This document shows positions 13,586 through 24,738 of a stretch of 64,000 nucleotides of DNA, piece after piece. Within the stretch, counting starts at the first letter, position 1. The number at the start of each line of letters is the position of its first letter. The notes beneath the pieces are model-generated. The model did not search any database. It saw nothing but the letters and a program-made list of their open reading frames with translations, and had not been told where the DNA came from. This stretch comes from Tigriopus japonicus (taxonomy: Eukaryota; Arthropoda; Copepoda; Harpacticoida; Harpacticidae). Both the position numbers and the translations under genes were made by a program. The stretch spans positions 10,520,700-10,584,699 of the forward strand of contig CM021316.1 in assembly GCA_010645155.1 (NCBI GenBank), given 5' to 3'.

Positions 13586-14014
13586 ACTGGGATAGGTGCG
13601 TTTCCTTGGTCTGAAAATCTAAAGATGTCTCAATGAAAGGTACATATCTCTTTTTGGCTTAGAAGTTTTAAGTAGATGGCTGGTAAGAATGTGTTGCGAG
13701 TACGTACTAAAAGATCGCATTTTTCTCAAAGAGATCTTCAGGTTATTCCTCAATTTTGGATTGACATTTTGGTACCTAGATATGGTGTTAAAATATGGAA
13801 AAATGAAAGAGATAATGACAATCTTAGTTGAAAAGAAGTGAAAGTAATTGGCAAATTTGGGTCAGGGATATTATTTACTGTAGCCCAGTTTATATGCCTT
13901 GTTACAAGATTTTGCTGTCACAACCTTCGTCAAATTCTGTAATGTGACGGTTCAGTTCATATGGCCACTTTTGGGACCTTCGAGATCGTCAGTTCAGTTC
14001 ATATAACACGTGAC

Positions 14015-15423
14015 CAGGGTTGCCAGGTCCCAAGGAGGGCTCACAGCCAAATCTAAGATCAAAAGTTGCCTTTTGGAAGCCAAAAATGAGGAAAAGTTGC
14101 CACTTGGCAGTTTTTTTTTCAAATTTCTACATTATTGTTGTATTACAAAAAAATGTGAGTGTAAAGATATTATCTATTTTATTTTATTTATGTGCTCAAG
14201 ATATTTTATTGAATGAAATAAATTTTCAAAATTCTGCACATTTTCTTAATGTGCGTGCTAGTAAACAAGTTCATGGGAACGAAGCGTCAACTTGGCACTA
14301 TAGCCAATAGCATTAACGTGAATCCTTAGGTGCTAGGATTGCAGAGTTGATCCTCCCCTGCCCATTAAAGCCGGGATTGACCCAATGTTATTGATAGGTA
14401 ACATTGTGTTTGTAAATCGGATGTTAAGTGAATAGGGTTTCGCCTTTTTTTCTTTAACAAAATAATTTAACAATCAAAATCCATTCTATTTAGTGCTTGT
14501 CTGCCTTTGGTTTTAGTAGGCATAACTGGAACTACTGATGGAATGAAAGCGCTTTCGGCCGAAATTACGGCCGAAATTTTTATTTTGGTTTCAGTTATGC
14601 TTAACTAAACCAAAAGCAGACATGCATGTTAAAGAAGTCGAAGATACTTTTGGTTCAAAAACCTTTACAACTTGTTTTGTCTCTTTTCAAAATTTAGTTT
14701 TACCTGATGTTGAACACATAATCAATTTAAATTTAAAGTGAATTTTGCACGTATGTAATTTTTCAATCAGTTGCTTGGGGTTTAGTTAAATCCTCTTTAA
14801 ATCAAAACTTTTGGTTATGATCTCGTTTGGTCCATCACTAACTGATATAAAAAATGAAATTTCAGCCCAAAAGCACGTTTTGTCCATCGCTAAAATTCAG
14901 ACACCACAATTGAGTGCGGTCAAAAATAAGGCATAACCTTATGTATAACCTAAGTATTTGTTTAGAGGACTTGTTTGAAATGGACTTTCAACTGGCAGCC
15001 AAAGAGTTTCATACGTCGCAATTTAGCAATCGCTTGGTAGATACATATATCATCAAGTTTCAAAAGTTGACAAATTCGGCTAAGACGCGATAAAAATTTT
15101 CTTGTGGCCATTCAGCAGCCTCAAAAGTTGCCATTTGGTGGCCAATTTTGCACGGTGGCCACTAACTTTTGTTCGTGGCCATCACCTTTCCAAAGTTGCC
15201 ACTTTTGGAAATTATGGCCGCCGCAGCAGCCACCTGACAACCCTGGTTGGCAGTCACATAATGATCAGCAGCCTTTCGATATTTTCCCGTTGCCATTAAC
15301 TTTCAGAAGTTGCTATTTGGCGCATTCCCCCAGGCGTCCACTATTTTTTCCCGTGGCCATCAGGTTTCAAGAGTTGCCACTTTTGGAAATTTTGGCCGCC
15401 GCGGCGGCCACCTGGCAACCACG
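14015..15423. mobile_element. hAT-like non-autonomous element (1.4 kb)
   Basis: It starts CAGGGTTGCCAGGT and ends ACCTGGCAACCACG, flanked by an exact 8-bp duplication, CACGTGAC (14007-14014 and 15424-15431). Both subterminal regions are built of AAAGTTGCCACTTTTGG and TGGCC-rich units. The right end is partly duplicated in tandem (15105-15243 resembles 15285-15423, including an extra near-terminus ending ACAACCCTG). A smaller inverted-repeat element is nested at 14494-14626. No transposase is visible. Confidence 0.85.
14494..14626. mobile_element. Small nested inverted-repeat element
   Basis: Arms of about 33 bp containing GTCTGCCTTTGGTTTTAGTA and its imperfect inverted copy surround a short core with a GGCCGAAATTACGGCC palindrome. 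It lies inside the 14015-15423 element and is therefore younger. Confidence 0.7.
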
Positions 15424-15510
15424 CACGTGACGAATTTTTAGAGTAACAGGATTGCAAAATGCGTCGTACGCAAAAGTAGTTGCCACTTTTATTTCCTTCT
15501 TTAATGCTAG

Positions 15511-15797
15511 CAGAAGCAGAAGAAGCAGAAGCAGAAGCAGNNNNNNNNNNNNNNNNNNNNNNNNNNNNNNNNNNNNNNNNNNNNNNNNNNNNNNNNNNNN
15601 NNNNNNNNNNNNNNNNNNNNNNNNNNNNNNNNNNNNNNNNNNNNNNNNNNNNNNNNNNNNNNNNNNNNNNNNNNNNNNNNNNNNNNNNNNNNNNNNNNNN
15701 NNNNNNNNNNNNNNNNNNNNNNNNNNNNNNNNNNNNNNNNNNNNNNNNNNNNNNNNNNNNNNNGCAGAGGCAGAGGCAGAAGCAGAGGCAGAAGCAG
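15511..15797. repeat. (GCAGAA/GCAGAG)n microsatellite containing an assembly gap
   Basis: Hexamer repeats flank a run of Ns at 15541-15763. The gap is probably an unresolved expansion of the same microsatellite. Ala/Glu or Ser/Ala reading frames here are artefacts of the repeat. Confidence 0.9.
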
Positions 15798-15801
15798 ACA
15801 A

Positions 15802-17135
15802 TTGGCATTGAAACGGCTGATTTTTTGTATCATCTCGGTCTATATTCCTCCTAACTCTAATATTCAGGACTGTATTTCAACATTGCGGTCAATGATAAGC
15901 TCTCTATCAAAAACCAAGGCTATACTTATGTGTGGAGACTTTAATTTAGATTTCCTGCGGGACAACTCAAGAACTCGCAAATTCCTTGAGCTCGTGATGG
16001 AATATGAATTGTTCCCACTGATAGAGAAACCCACAAGAATATCTAGTAACTCAAAAACATTAATTGATAATATCTTTACAAACCGTAAGGCCAAAATTAA
16101 ATGTGGGGTACTTCTCTGTGACGTTAGTGACAACTTAGGGACCTTTGTTTCAATGGGAAAGATTAAACGCCAACGTCATAAACCCGAAGGCAATTCTAAT
16201 CAACTTAGAGGAGCAATTGGTCCAAAGTACATCCAAGTCCTCCAAAGTATCTTATCAAACACAAAATGGGATTTGCCCAATTCTAATCCGGAGAGAGCAT
16301 TTGAAGAGTTTGATACAAAGCTTACAAACGCCATTTATTCTGCTTGCCCTTTTTCAAATACGAAGCGAAACAAAAGAAAAGTGAAAAGGAACCCATGGAT
16401 GACGCTATAGCTGTAATAGTGTGAACATTATGAATGACGTCCCGGACGTCTGTAATCTTCCACAAGGCATTTTAGACCAAATAAGCAAATTTCCAAATCA
16501 ACGAACCTACTATTTTAAAGTGGTTTCCAAGTTTGACATCGATAAGGTAATTAAAGGTCTGCCGAACAAAAACAGTTCTGGACTAGACGGTATATCAAAT
16601 CGCTTACTAAAATCAATATAAGCAGAAATTATCCAACCTTTAGCACACCAGATTTATCTCTGACTTCCGGTTACTTTCCACAAAATTGGAAAATTAGAAG
16701 GGTGTTTCCTTTGCACAAAGGTGGAGATCGTAGTGAAATGACAAATTACCGCCCCATTAGCATGTTCCCCACACTTTCAAAAGTGATTGAAAAGGTTGTT
16801 TGCAAGCAAATATTTGAACCTTTTGAATCTGATCACTTGTGTGAAACTCAATTTGGATTTCGTCCTCAACACTCAACCTCTCATGCTATTCATAACTTTT
16901 TGCAAAACATTTTTAATAACAAAGACAAGCGGATTTCAGTAGGAATATTTGTAGATCTTAAAAAAGCTTTTAATACTCTATCCCACGACATTCTTTTAGC
17001 AAAAATGGAAAAGTACGGTTTTACTAAAAATATTTTAACATGGGTCAAAAACTATTTTACAAACCAAACTCAACTCTTAGACTTTGATGGTCACCTATCT
17101 AACACCTCGTCGCCAGTAAAACAACGGCGGATATA
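15802..17135 (+). pseudogene. LINE (CR1/Jockey-like) copy: endonuclease plus partial reverse transcriptase
   Basis: The first frame (to 16410) carries the C-terminal half of an EEP endonuclease, with VYIPPNSN, CGDFNLDF, TLIDNIFTN and a degraded SDH motif (SDNLGTFV). After an apparent internal deletion at 16410-16421, two further frames give the reverse-transcriptase start (SSGLDGISNRLLKS; then YRPISMFPTLSKVIEK, QFGFRPQHST, FVDLKKAFNTLSHD). Homology stops near 17135, before the YxDD motif, so the polymerase core and 3' end are gone. The 5' end is hidden by the assembly gap. Frame changes, a stop and truncation show it is dead. Confidence 0.85.
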
Positions 17136-17929
17136 TGTGATGATGAACCTACGGTATTTATTAGACATAGTATATAAGCATATGTGCATATATTTGTCAT
17201 TGCTAAGTATGCTTCTTACCCCCAGCCTTTGTATATGCTAGTTTCGTGGTGGCTGAGTCGGCTGAGAATAAGTGAGCTTGATTTCTTGTGCGTTCGTTGG
17301 AGTTGTTAATGGGAAATGCAAATAAAAGGTTGTGCGAAACGTGTGAAATTTTTCCGCCAGAGGGTAAAAAATTCACTCTCGGCAGTTCGGCCAAGGTTGG
17401 CGTAACGATAGGGTTGGGCTGACCACGTCACAATTTTAGCTTCTTTAGCAACCATTTCAATGTAAAGGTGCCAATATCGTGTTTGGGGAGTTCAATTCCA
17501 GCAAACCATTTTTATGAGCTCATTTATGGCAAAATATGCTAAAAAAAACTAGACATGCCTTTTCAAACCGAGAGCTTCAAAGATTTTACATTCGCGGAAC
17601 AAAAGGAGAAAAAGTGTTGCCATGGAAATTTGAAGAAGCTTCAAAGTCGACTCTTTCATAGGAAAATCCAACACTCGTAAGAAGAAAGGACCGAGAAAAA
17701 ATACATCTCGTAAGCCCGACGTTGTTTCATTGGTTGGTTTTTATAAGTTGCTTTAGCTCCAAGGTCTCAAGTCTATGGTTTTTTTTTAAATTGGCAATGC
17801 TTGTTCTTCAATTCAGCAAACCTGTATATTTCCGTTTACTCATACAATGAGATCGAAAGAATTTTTTGAAGAGGCAAAACTCAAAATCTGCCCGGAGCCC
17901 AGGACCCTCCGTAATGAAGATCATGCATA
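17136..17929. other. Gene-free stretch
   Basis: Sequence between the truncated LINE and the first 101-bp direct repeat. I see no recognisable gene or repeat boundary. Confidence 0.45.
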
Positions 17930-18030
17930 TTTTCTACTTTATGAAGAAACCTTCATTTATCCATATTCTCACTACTACATTCCAAATAATAAACACTCAA
18001 TAGCAGATGTGGAAGGAGGACGACGGTGTG
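17930..18030. repeat. 101-bp direct repeat, copy 1
   Basis: Nearly identical to 20264-20364 (I see one substitution). Together with copy 2 it flanks an inserted inverted-repeat element and lies downstream, in retroelement orientation, of the tyrosine recombinase ORF. It may be repeat B2 of a PAT/Ngaro-style split direct repeat; that reading is inference. Confidence 0.85.
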
Positions 18031-18244
18031 TAATTCATCTGATCAGCAACAAGAAATAGGGAGCTTTTGTCTTCTTGAACGAGACTCGTGTGTTTGAGCA
18101 GGAAAAGGAACAAATCCAGTAAAAACCTGCGACGGCTGATGTTGATGTTGGTGGTAGCCGTGGTGATGATTGTTGATGTTACAGAGTTGAACCTAATGGG
18201 TGGGAGGGTGGGATTTGACTCAGAAGAACCACCGGGTAATGATG

Positions 18245-20154
18245 TCTTACTTATAAATCTACCACTTCGTGTACGAGGTTGCTTGAGTGAAAAGGACAAC
18301 ATTGCGCACAAAATTCTTGCTTTCCATGAATTCCAAGTTCCTTAAATATTATAACTTAACTTCTTGAATGATTTTGCATGTTGAAGTGAGATGAACAATG
18401 TCAAGAGGGTTAACAGCATTAGCGAGTGAATCGAGAATTTAAGAAAAAATACTCATACTACATATAAATATCAGGCAAGAATAGAGTGAACTTAAGTATT
18501 CTAATGATTGTTAAGGTAATGCATAATCAAGAAACATGAATTGGTGTATTTTGAAGTGCCGAGGGCAACTAAGCATACAGTTGGATCTCGATTTAAGGGA
18601 TTATTTCCTTGGTGGTGGATTTGTCATTACATAAATGGTCACCAAATTAAAATGACTTGAATCAAAGGATTTTTGTTTGAATATTTATGATAACACTAAA
18701 TGTTTTCATGAGGATAAACCTGATGAGAGTGAGCAGGAGATGAACCAAGAGATCAAGATTACCAACAAGGAGGCCATGGCAAAGGTTTGGAAGCATGTAC
18801 TATTGCAAGGATCTCAGAAGACCTGGATGCTTTGCCCATTGCCAAAAGCAGCTTTTTGAAGTCTGAGCCAATTAAACAAAGTCTATTCTTTTTTATTATC
18901 TATTATTTTATATAAGTTCATATGCTTCAATTTCAACTTGATCAACTGAAATGTATGGCAATGAGAGTAATTTGAAGCCTAGAGCAATGGGCGCTCTTCC
19001 AATCAAACAAATGTACCTACAGTCATTCTTTTGGACTATTGTAAGATCAATATGTCTCTTGCTTCTGTGCATAAGTACTGCGACTGTTACAAATTCTAGA
19101 ACGTTGTTTCCAGCAAGCGGATGAATGAATGATTCAGGCAATGACATCCTGAAGTGCTGTCTTATCAATCTTATCAAAACGAAACCATATACTTAGATGA
19201 AATTAAGTTTATTAAAAAAATTTGATCACTTGAGGAGATGCTCCCATGTCTTAAGTTTTCCTTGGTATAATGTATTAATAGAATCGTAATTCATAGACAT
19301 GTGAAGAAAAATAAAACAACAGAAGGAAGAAAGAACAAATAGGCATTGGAGGCTTGATTTTTTTCACTTTTCGGAGGACAGTAGGAATTTTTCCTTAAGA
19401 GTACATGAAAAAGGAACAAAAAGGGCCCTCCACATATGCTCCAAATCCAAATTTTGATGGGAAGTAAGTCGTTTGAAATTTGAAACTCAATTGAAATGGA
19501 CAAGATTATTAGGATTTCATAACTGTTACACACGAGTTTGCTTCATGATAAAGTATGAAAATAAATATGATGCTGTGCAAGCATTTGATTTAGTTCAGTT
19601 TTCCTTCCTTTTTCAAAGTGTAATCTTGGATGATTTAATTTACGTTGACAGTAGTTTATTGATATACCTGCTTCAACATGTTACAATGCACGCCTGTGTT
19701 TGATTTTCAATACTCTAATGTTGAGACAAATCCTTCTTTGTAATTTTGGATGACATATTCATGAAATAACTTGATTGGTGTTATTTGAGACACAGTAAAG
19801 TTAGGAAAGGAAATCCCTTTTTTTCGTGTGCTTATAAAGAAAAATTTCCTATTGTCCTCCAAAAAATGAATACAATATAAGTCTCCAAATTTGTTCGTTT
19901 TTCTTTTTGTTCTGTTCATTTGTTCACAAGTCGGTGAATTACAATGCATCCATCATGCTTTACCTTAACACTCAGCTAACAATAGTAACCCTCTTGGCAT
20001 TGTGTTTCTCACATCCACATGCAAAATCATTCAAGAAGTTAAGTTTTCATACTCAGGGAAACTTGGAATTAATGGAAAGCAAGAATTTTGTGCGCAATGT
20101 TGTCCTTTTCGCTCAAGCAACCTCGTACACAAAGTGGTAGTTTTATAAGTAAGA
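18245..20154. mobile_element. 1.9-kb DNA transposon with ~100-bp terminal inverted repeats
   Basis: The ends 18245-18340 and 20056-20154 are inverted copies at roughly 90% identity, beginning TCTTACTTATAAA. GGTAATGA occurs at 18235-18242 and 20155-20162, a likely 8-bp target duplication with two extra bases on the left. The interior is AT-rich; the only coding trace is at 18677-18890. An 8-bp duplication suggests hAT or P superfamily, but the transposase is too eroded to decide. It sits between two 101-bp direct repeats and so is probably inserted within the DIRS-like element. Confidence 0.75.
18677..18890 (+). pseudogene. Possible CENP-B/pogo-type transposase C-terminal remnant
   Basis: The frame reads acidic residues then EIKITNKEAMAKVW; after a one-base frame change it continues ISEDLDALPIAKSSFLK. 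This arrangement recalls the C-terminal tail of Tigger/jerky-like transposases. Only about 65 residues remain and no DDE core is visible, so the assignment is tentative. Confidence 0.3.
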
Positions 20155-20263
20155 GGTAATGAAGAGGCGAGAATCTGAAAGGAGCAAGGAGGCAACGGCA
20201 GATCGGAAATTCTTCACAAGTAACTTGAAACCTATACGTTTCGTTCGATATGCATAAATTCCG

Positions 20264-20364
20264 TTTTCTACTTTATGAAGAAACCTTCATTTATCCATAT
20301 TCTCACTACTACATTCTAAATAATAAACACTCAATAGCAGATGTGGAAGGAGGACGACGGTGTG
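20264..20364. repeat. 101-bp direct repeat, copy 2
   Basis: Second copy of the repeat at 17930-18030. It starts 70 bp beyond the tyrosine recombinase stop codon (downstream on the minus strand), the place expected for repeat B1 of a split-direct-repeat retroelement. Confidence 0.85.
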
Positions 20365-20433
20365 AAAGATCCAAGTCCTATTTCTTGATGTTGATCAATA
20401 CTTTTATCCATCTCAATATTTAAAAAAGTCATA

Positions 20434-21431
20434 TCACGGAAAGGCAAGAGAGTGGCTTACGGAATGAAGGATTCGGGGTGCATGATTATCATCGTAAATA
20501 TCAAGGATTAAACTGTTGTGTGACCAACCTCCTGCTGTAGCAACTTCTGATGTGGTATGCCCTTTATTTTTGGCAGTCTGAACCCCGCCTCGACGGGAAG
20601 AGTGGCAACCAAATTTTGTAGGATCCAAACCAATAGATTTGAGAACAGAGTGTTGAACACTCCGAATGGATTGATATTGGGCTCTTGTCGAAGAAACTAT
20701 GTAATCGTGTCCTTGTTTCACAAATTTAGGTAAAAGCGGGCCATTATAAGGAGAGCTTGGAGAAGGAGAGAGCCTTATTAAGTAGGCTTGGTAGATTTTC
20801 TTTGGGCAATAGAGGTTGTTAGTGACTTTTATGTAAGCATGATGTCCTCGATTGATCTGATCATTTTTGTGATGAGGGAAGAACACAACAATCTTGTCCA
20901 AAAGTCCGGTTATATTCGAGGTGGAGACATGAGCTAGATCGTCAAACCGAGCTAATGCTAAAAAGGCGAAGAGTTCAAAAATAGCTTCCCGCCACAAATG
21001 CAGCGATCTAGAAGGTGAAATCGAGTACAAGTCTGTACTAAGACAGTGATTCAAAATCAAAGCAAGAATGCCATGAGACATGGGCGTTTTACGCACGACG
21101 GGCTTTAAAAAAGTCTTCTTGGCTCCCACAAGGAATAATTTGATTACTTTGGCATTGCAGGGCGAAAGAAATCCGTTGGCATCATGGAATGCAGAAATAG
21201 CTGCTGATATAAATTGGCAAGCTGAATAGGAATTAGATTTTTCTAAATAAGATTGAAGGAAGGCTAGAACTGTAATTGATGAGGCTGGTAGAGAAGCTTT
21301 GTTATGTTTGGTATAAAAGACGCTGAATAGTTTCCAATAAGTTGTGTAAAGCTTCCATGTTGAAGGTGCTTTTGCAGCTTTGATGGTCGTAATGCCTTTG
21401 GAGACTAGGAAATCAAACGCTGAAATAAACG
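20434..21431 (-). pseudogene. Tyrosine recombinase of a DIRS/PAT-like retroelement
   Basis: An open frame of about 330 codons after a TAA near 21432; no ATG at its start, so it is probably expressed as part of a larger ORF or has lost its start. The catalytic set is visible: Arg in LALARFDDLAHVS, His and Arg in GCHSSRRGG, the GGWSH box, and Tyr in LDIYDD. This enzyme integrates DIRS-order retroelements by site-specific recombination, so no target duplication is expected. It is last in the order RT, RNase H, recombinase, all on the minus strand. The frame itself is intact, but the element is not. Confidence 0.85.
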
Positions 21432-21858
21432 TGGAAGGCTTTTACTATAGACATTTATTACAACCAGAATAAAAACAATGAGAGGGCTTGATGATCGAGT
21501 AAGGTTTGTCGAAGAAAATTCCGTTGTATATTGAGTAGCCAAAAGGGAATGGAGTGCGACCAGCAAGAAAAGTGCTGGTTACGTGCTGACCCGAAAAAAG
21601 AGTGGGATGACCGACGTATACGTCCGTAAAAAGAGAGGAAAAATGAACGCTAATGCGTTCGTCCAATTAGTGACTGCTCGCGGGCAAACAAAAAGAACAG
21701 ACGAACAATCAGTCCAACAAACGACCTCATCCAACGAAGACTGACGGGGTACGATCAATTTGAATATACACTGTACTTTTAATCCTATGTAGTTCTACAT
21801 AAGTTAAACTAGAATATATTTCTTCAGGTGTTCCCCTTATATTGCGCATCGGGACTTT

Positions 21859-22622
21859 TCAAACGCCATCAGGGTAGAGAGAGAGCCAAAAAGAAGCCGC
21901 TGGCCACAAGGGTGCAACAAGTACACCAGAAGCCTGATGAAATAAAATGTGACGAATAGCGGAAGAAATCAGGTTAGGAGGAGGGCAACAGAGGCCAAAG
22001 CCATATTGAGACCAATCAAATGAAAAGGCATTTACTCCAGAAGTGCAAACAGATGGTGTTTTAGAGAAGAATGTGAAACACTTAGCGTTAGAGTCACTAG
22101 CAAACAGATCAAAAGAGCTGTAAATGATAATTTTGTGAGACCCCAATCTTGAAGATCGAAGAACCGAGATAAATGGTCTGCAATAGCAATTCTTGGGTCA
22201 GACCGGGGAAGCCATAATGACTGGAGTGTAATAGAATGCGAACGACAAGTGAGATGTATAGTCATCGCTAGATCTTGAAGAGATTCAATTTTTGAACCTT
22301 TGCGAAGAATACGTGAAACATTTTCATTATCACAAAGAAGAAGAATAGTTTGATGGGACCATTGTTGGGCAGAAGAAATGACGAGTTCTTTTGCTGCGAG
22401 TAGCTCTCGAAAAGTGGAGCTGTTAGAACGCTCATAATTATTCAGAGGTCGGGCTAAAGCCATATTCGAGAGACAAGGACCCGAGTGATAATGACGTGAT
22501 AAATGACAAAATATTTCTGCTGCACCAATCCCATTAGCTGAGGCATCGGAAGAGTATATTCGGTGAGGTGACACGTTGGGAGAGAGTTGTATTGGCCAGC
22601 CATTGAGAGAAGGTAAGGACAA
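21859..22622 (-). pseudogene. RNase H domain of the DIRS-like element, frameshifted
   Basis: Contains IYSSDASANGIGA (first catalytic Asp), STFRELLAAKEL (catalytic Glu) and LLCDNENV (third Asp), then IADHLSRF. Near 22120-22145 the frame changes, and the C-terminal part typical of DIRS elements (DLFASDSNAKC, later VLVAPLWPAASFW) continues in another frame down to 21859. It is in the same frame as the upstream reverse transcriptase, separated by one TAG. Confidence 0.85.
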
Positions 22623-22733
22623 TTTTAATTGATTAATTTCTTCAAAGACGAGGTTGGTGAGTGAAACCCAGCCTTCCCACGAAGAAAAAACTATGACCTG
22701 AGCGGGTGAGGAGTGAAGAGACTGGACCCAGTG

Positions 22734-23516
22734 CTAGATGGCAGGAGGAGATTTTGCCATAAAGCTTGCCAGATATTTTATTCTTACTCGGCGTTGAGCA
22801 AGTAAATTCTCTGCCATGTTAATGATCGCGTTTAGTTTTCTCGGAGGAATGAAATATTTCAGATTAATGAGGTCGTGATCAAGACCTAAGAAAGTGCCGT
22901 ATTGAGTGGGGGATTTGATTCCTTTGTCGGGTTTGATGATCCAGCCAGCCATTAAAAGACAGATGTTAGCGAAATTGGAGTTTATGAGACAAATTGTCTC
23001 GTTAGTGCCTAGAATTCGTTGATCATCAATGTAAATTGAGATAGGAATTCCGTGACCTTGACAGAAGGCGATGTGAGGACGGAGACGTTTTGTGAAGAGG
23101 CGAACGGCCGTCTTTATGCCAAGAAAGAGAACGTTCCAGACAAAAAATACTGTTTTCCCCTTTCTAGACCATCGAATTCCTAAATATTTTTTATGATCCG
23201 GATGCATAGGTACTTGATGGTAACCAGATTCCACATCCGAAGTTGTCATGAAACAATTTGGTGTTAATATGTCATTGGCGACTTCAAGGTGTGATAGTTT
23301 TACATGCTTATCTAGTAAAAATGAATTGAGGTTGCGGGAAGCATCCACAACTAATCTCTTTTTGTTACTTATGACGACCGAAAGTGGAAGATTAATGTGA
23401 GGAGGTTCCAAAGTAGCACTGATACAATCTATGGACTCAAAAAGGTAGAGTTGATCATTAACAAAGGCTTGATCTAGAAGTGCACTTTTGGGTAGGCGGA
23501 AGGCCCGTACACGCAA
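22734..23516 (-). pseudogene. Reverse transcriptase of the DIRS-like element
   Basis: 260 codons with LVVDASRNLN, MTTSDVESGYHQVPMHP (catalytic Asp of motif A), and ISIYIDDQRILG (YIDD active site), then FLGLDHDL. These are DIRS-order signatures. The frame ends at a TAG (22734-22736), after which the same frame continues with homologous sequence, so the stop is a disabling mutation. The 5' side ends abruptly at about 23516 against an unrelated GC-rich minisatellite; the gag-like ORF and left end are missing. Confidence 0.85.
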
Positions 23517-23519
23517 CGG

Positions 23520-23700
23520 ACAGTCCGTCTGGAGCCCCGGCCAAGACGTGGGACGATGCCGTGACCGCCGGACGAGGCCGTGACCGACGGACGATGCCGT
23601 GACCGCAGGACGAAGTCGTGACCGCCGGACGATGCCGTGGCCGACCGAGCCGATGCCGTGGCAGACCGAGCCGATGCCGTGGCAGACCGAGCCGTCATGA
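23520..23700. repeat. GC-rich minisatellite
   Basis: About nine imperfect units of 18-21 bp based on GATGCCGTGACCGCCGGAC, changing to GCCGATGCCGTGGCAGACCG at the right. It abuts the truncated 5' end of the reverse transcriptase and contrasts sharply with the AT-rich surroundings. Confidence 0.85.
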
Positions 23701-24095
23701 CGGCAAGGATATTTCTAGTCGAAGTTCTATCATTTCTAGTCAAATCTGTGAAAACTAGGTAAATCTTCTGTGATGTTTTTATGATTATTTTAATTCTCAT
23801 TAAAATGAGTCAAGTGTCAAGTGAAGAGAGCCTGGGATATTTTCGTGGGGAGCAAACATTGGATTGGATGGAAAACAAAGTTGGGATGGCATCTGCTTTC
23901 AGACCTCGCTTTCCACTCGGAAATACGCGGAAACATCTTTGATGGAAGTGAACCTAATAAAAAATACCATGGTCAATTCAATACGTTATTGAAGCGATTA
24001 TTCATGGCTAACTTAGAGACTACATTGAATTAAAGCCTTGTTAACTCAATTTCATTCTGCGCTTGCTTATACACTTTCAACTTCATAAAACTTAC

Positions 24096-24257
24096 GTCAC
24101 ATAATCTTGAGTGATTAGTAGGCTCCCAGCCCAAGCGTTTAACTTTTGCTTGCCATTCTTTTTAAAGTGCGAGTTGGCGAGGATACCGAAAGTACTGAAC
24201 TTTTTTTTGCGTGACCTTGCTTCGATTGGAACATCCAAAGGCTGAGCACTTTACCAT
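24096..24257 (-). pseudogene. THAP-domain first exon with an internal stop
   Basis: ATG at 24257 opens MVKCSAFGCSNRS (first two zinc-binding Cys of a C2CH THAP finger), then YFRYPR, a TAA stop at codon 32, and in the same frame KEWQAKVKRLGWEPTNHSRLCD followed by a good splice donor (GTAAGT) in phase 0. The exon end just before the expected Cys/His-Phe residues is usual for THAP genes. I did not find a following exon on the minus strand. It could be a dead THAP gene or a P-element-type transposase remnant. Confidence 0.7.
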
Positions 24258-24738
24258 CACGCCTCTAATCATAGAGGTCAAGTCAAAATTAACCAGACAA
24301 TAGAGTATAGCCGTGAAGGACAAAAACTTCGAAGTAGATACACGCTGATGCTTCGTAGAAAATGTATTGACAGGCAAATTCAACTGTTTGTGAATTGACA
24401 CAACAACGAGCCCATTTTCAGTAATGAATTTGACGACCAATATGTCAAAGATTAGAAGCAAAGTTAGCCCATTGTGCCAATGAAATTTGTTTAAAATCTC
24501 AATGCAAGTACTCTTTTAGCAAGAAGAAGCTGAATTTATGTTATTTTCCCCAAATTTACAAAATGAGAGCATTCTTCCTTGGCTCAGTTTCGTCACACTA
24601 TGAAAACCTTGGATCCAATCATGTTCATGGAACCGAGAAAATGGTTTAATTAGAGACCAGCTCAAATTCATGACCTTTGCCTTTCTCTCAATTTAGTCTC
24701 TAGTTACCTCTATCTAGTGATGTGATTCGAACCCCAGG

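Noticed and set aside
13292..13636. ORF with repeated FWTLLD-like units
   Set aside because: Translation of the TGTCCAAAAA arm of the hAT-like element.
15341..15854. Long ORFs on both strands through the N run
   Set aside because: They consist of translated gap bases and the GCAGAA microsatellite.
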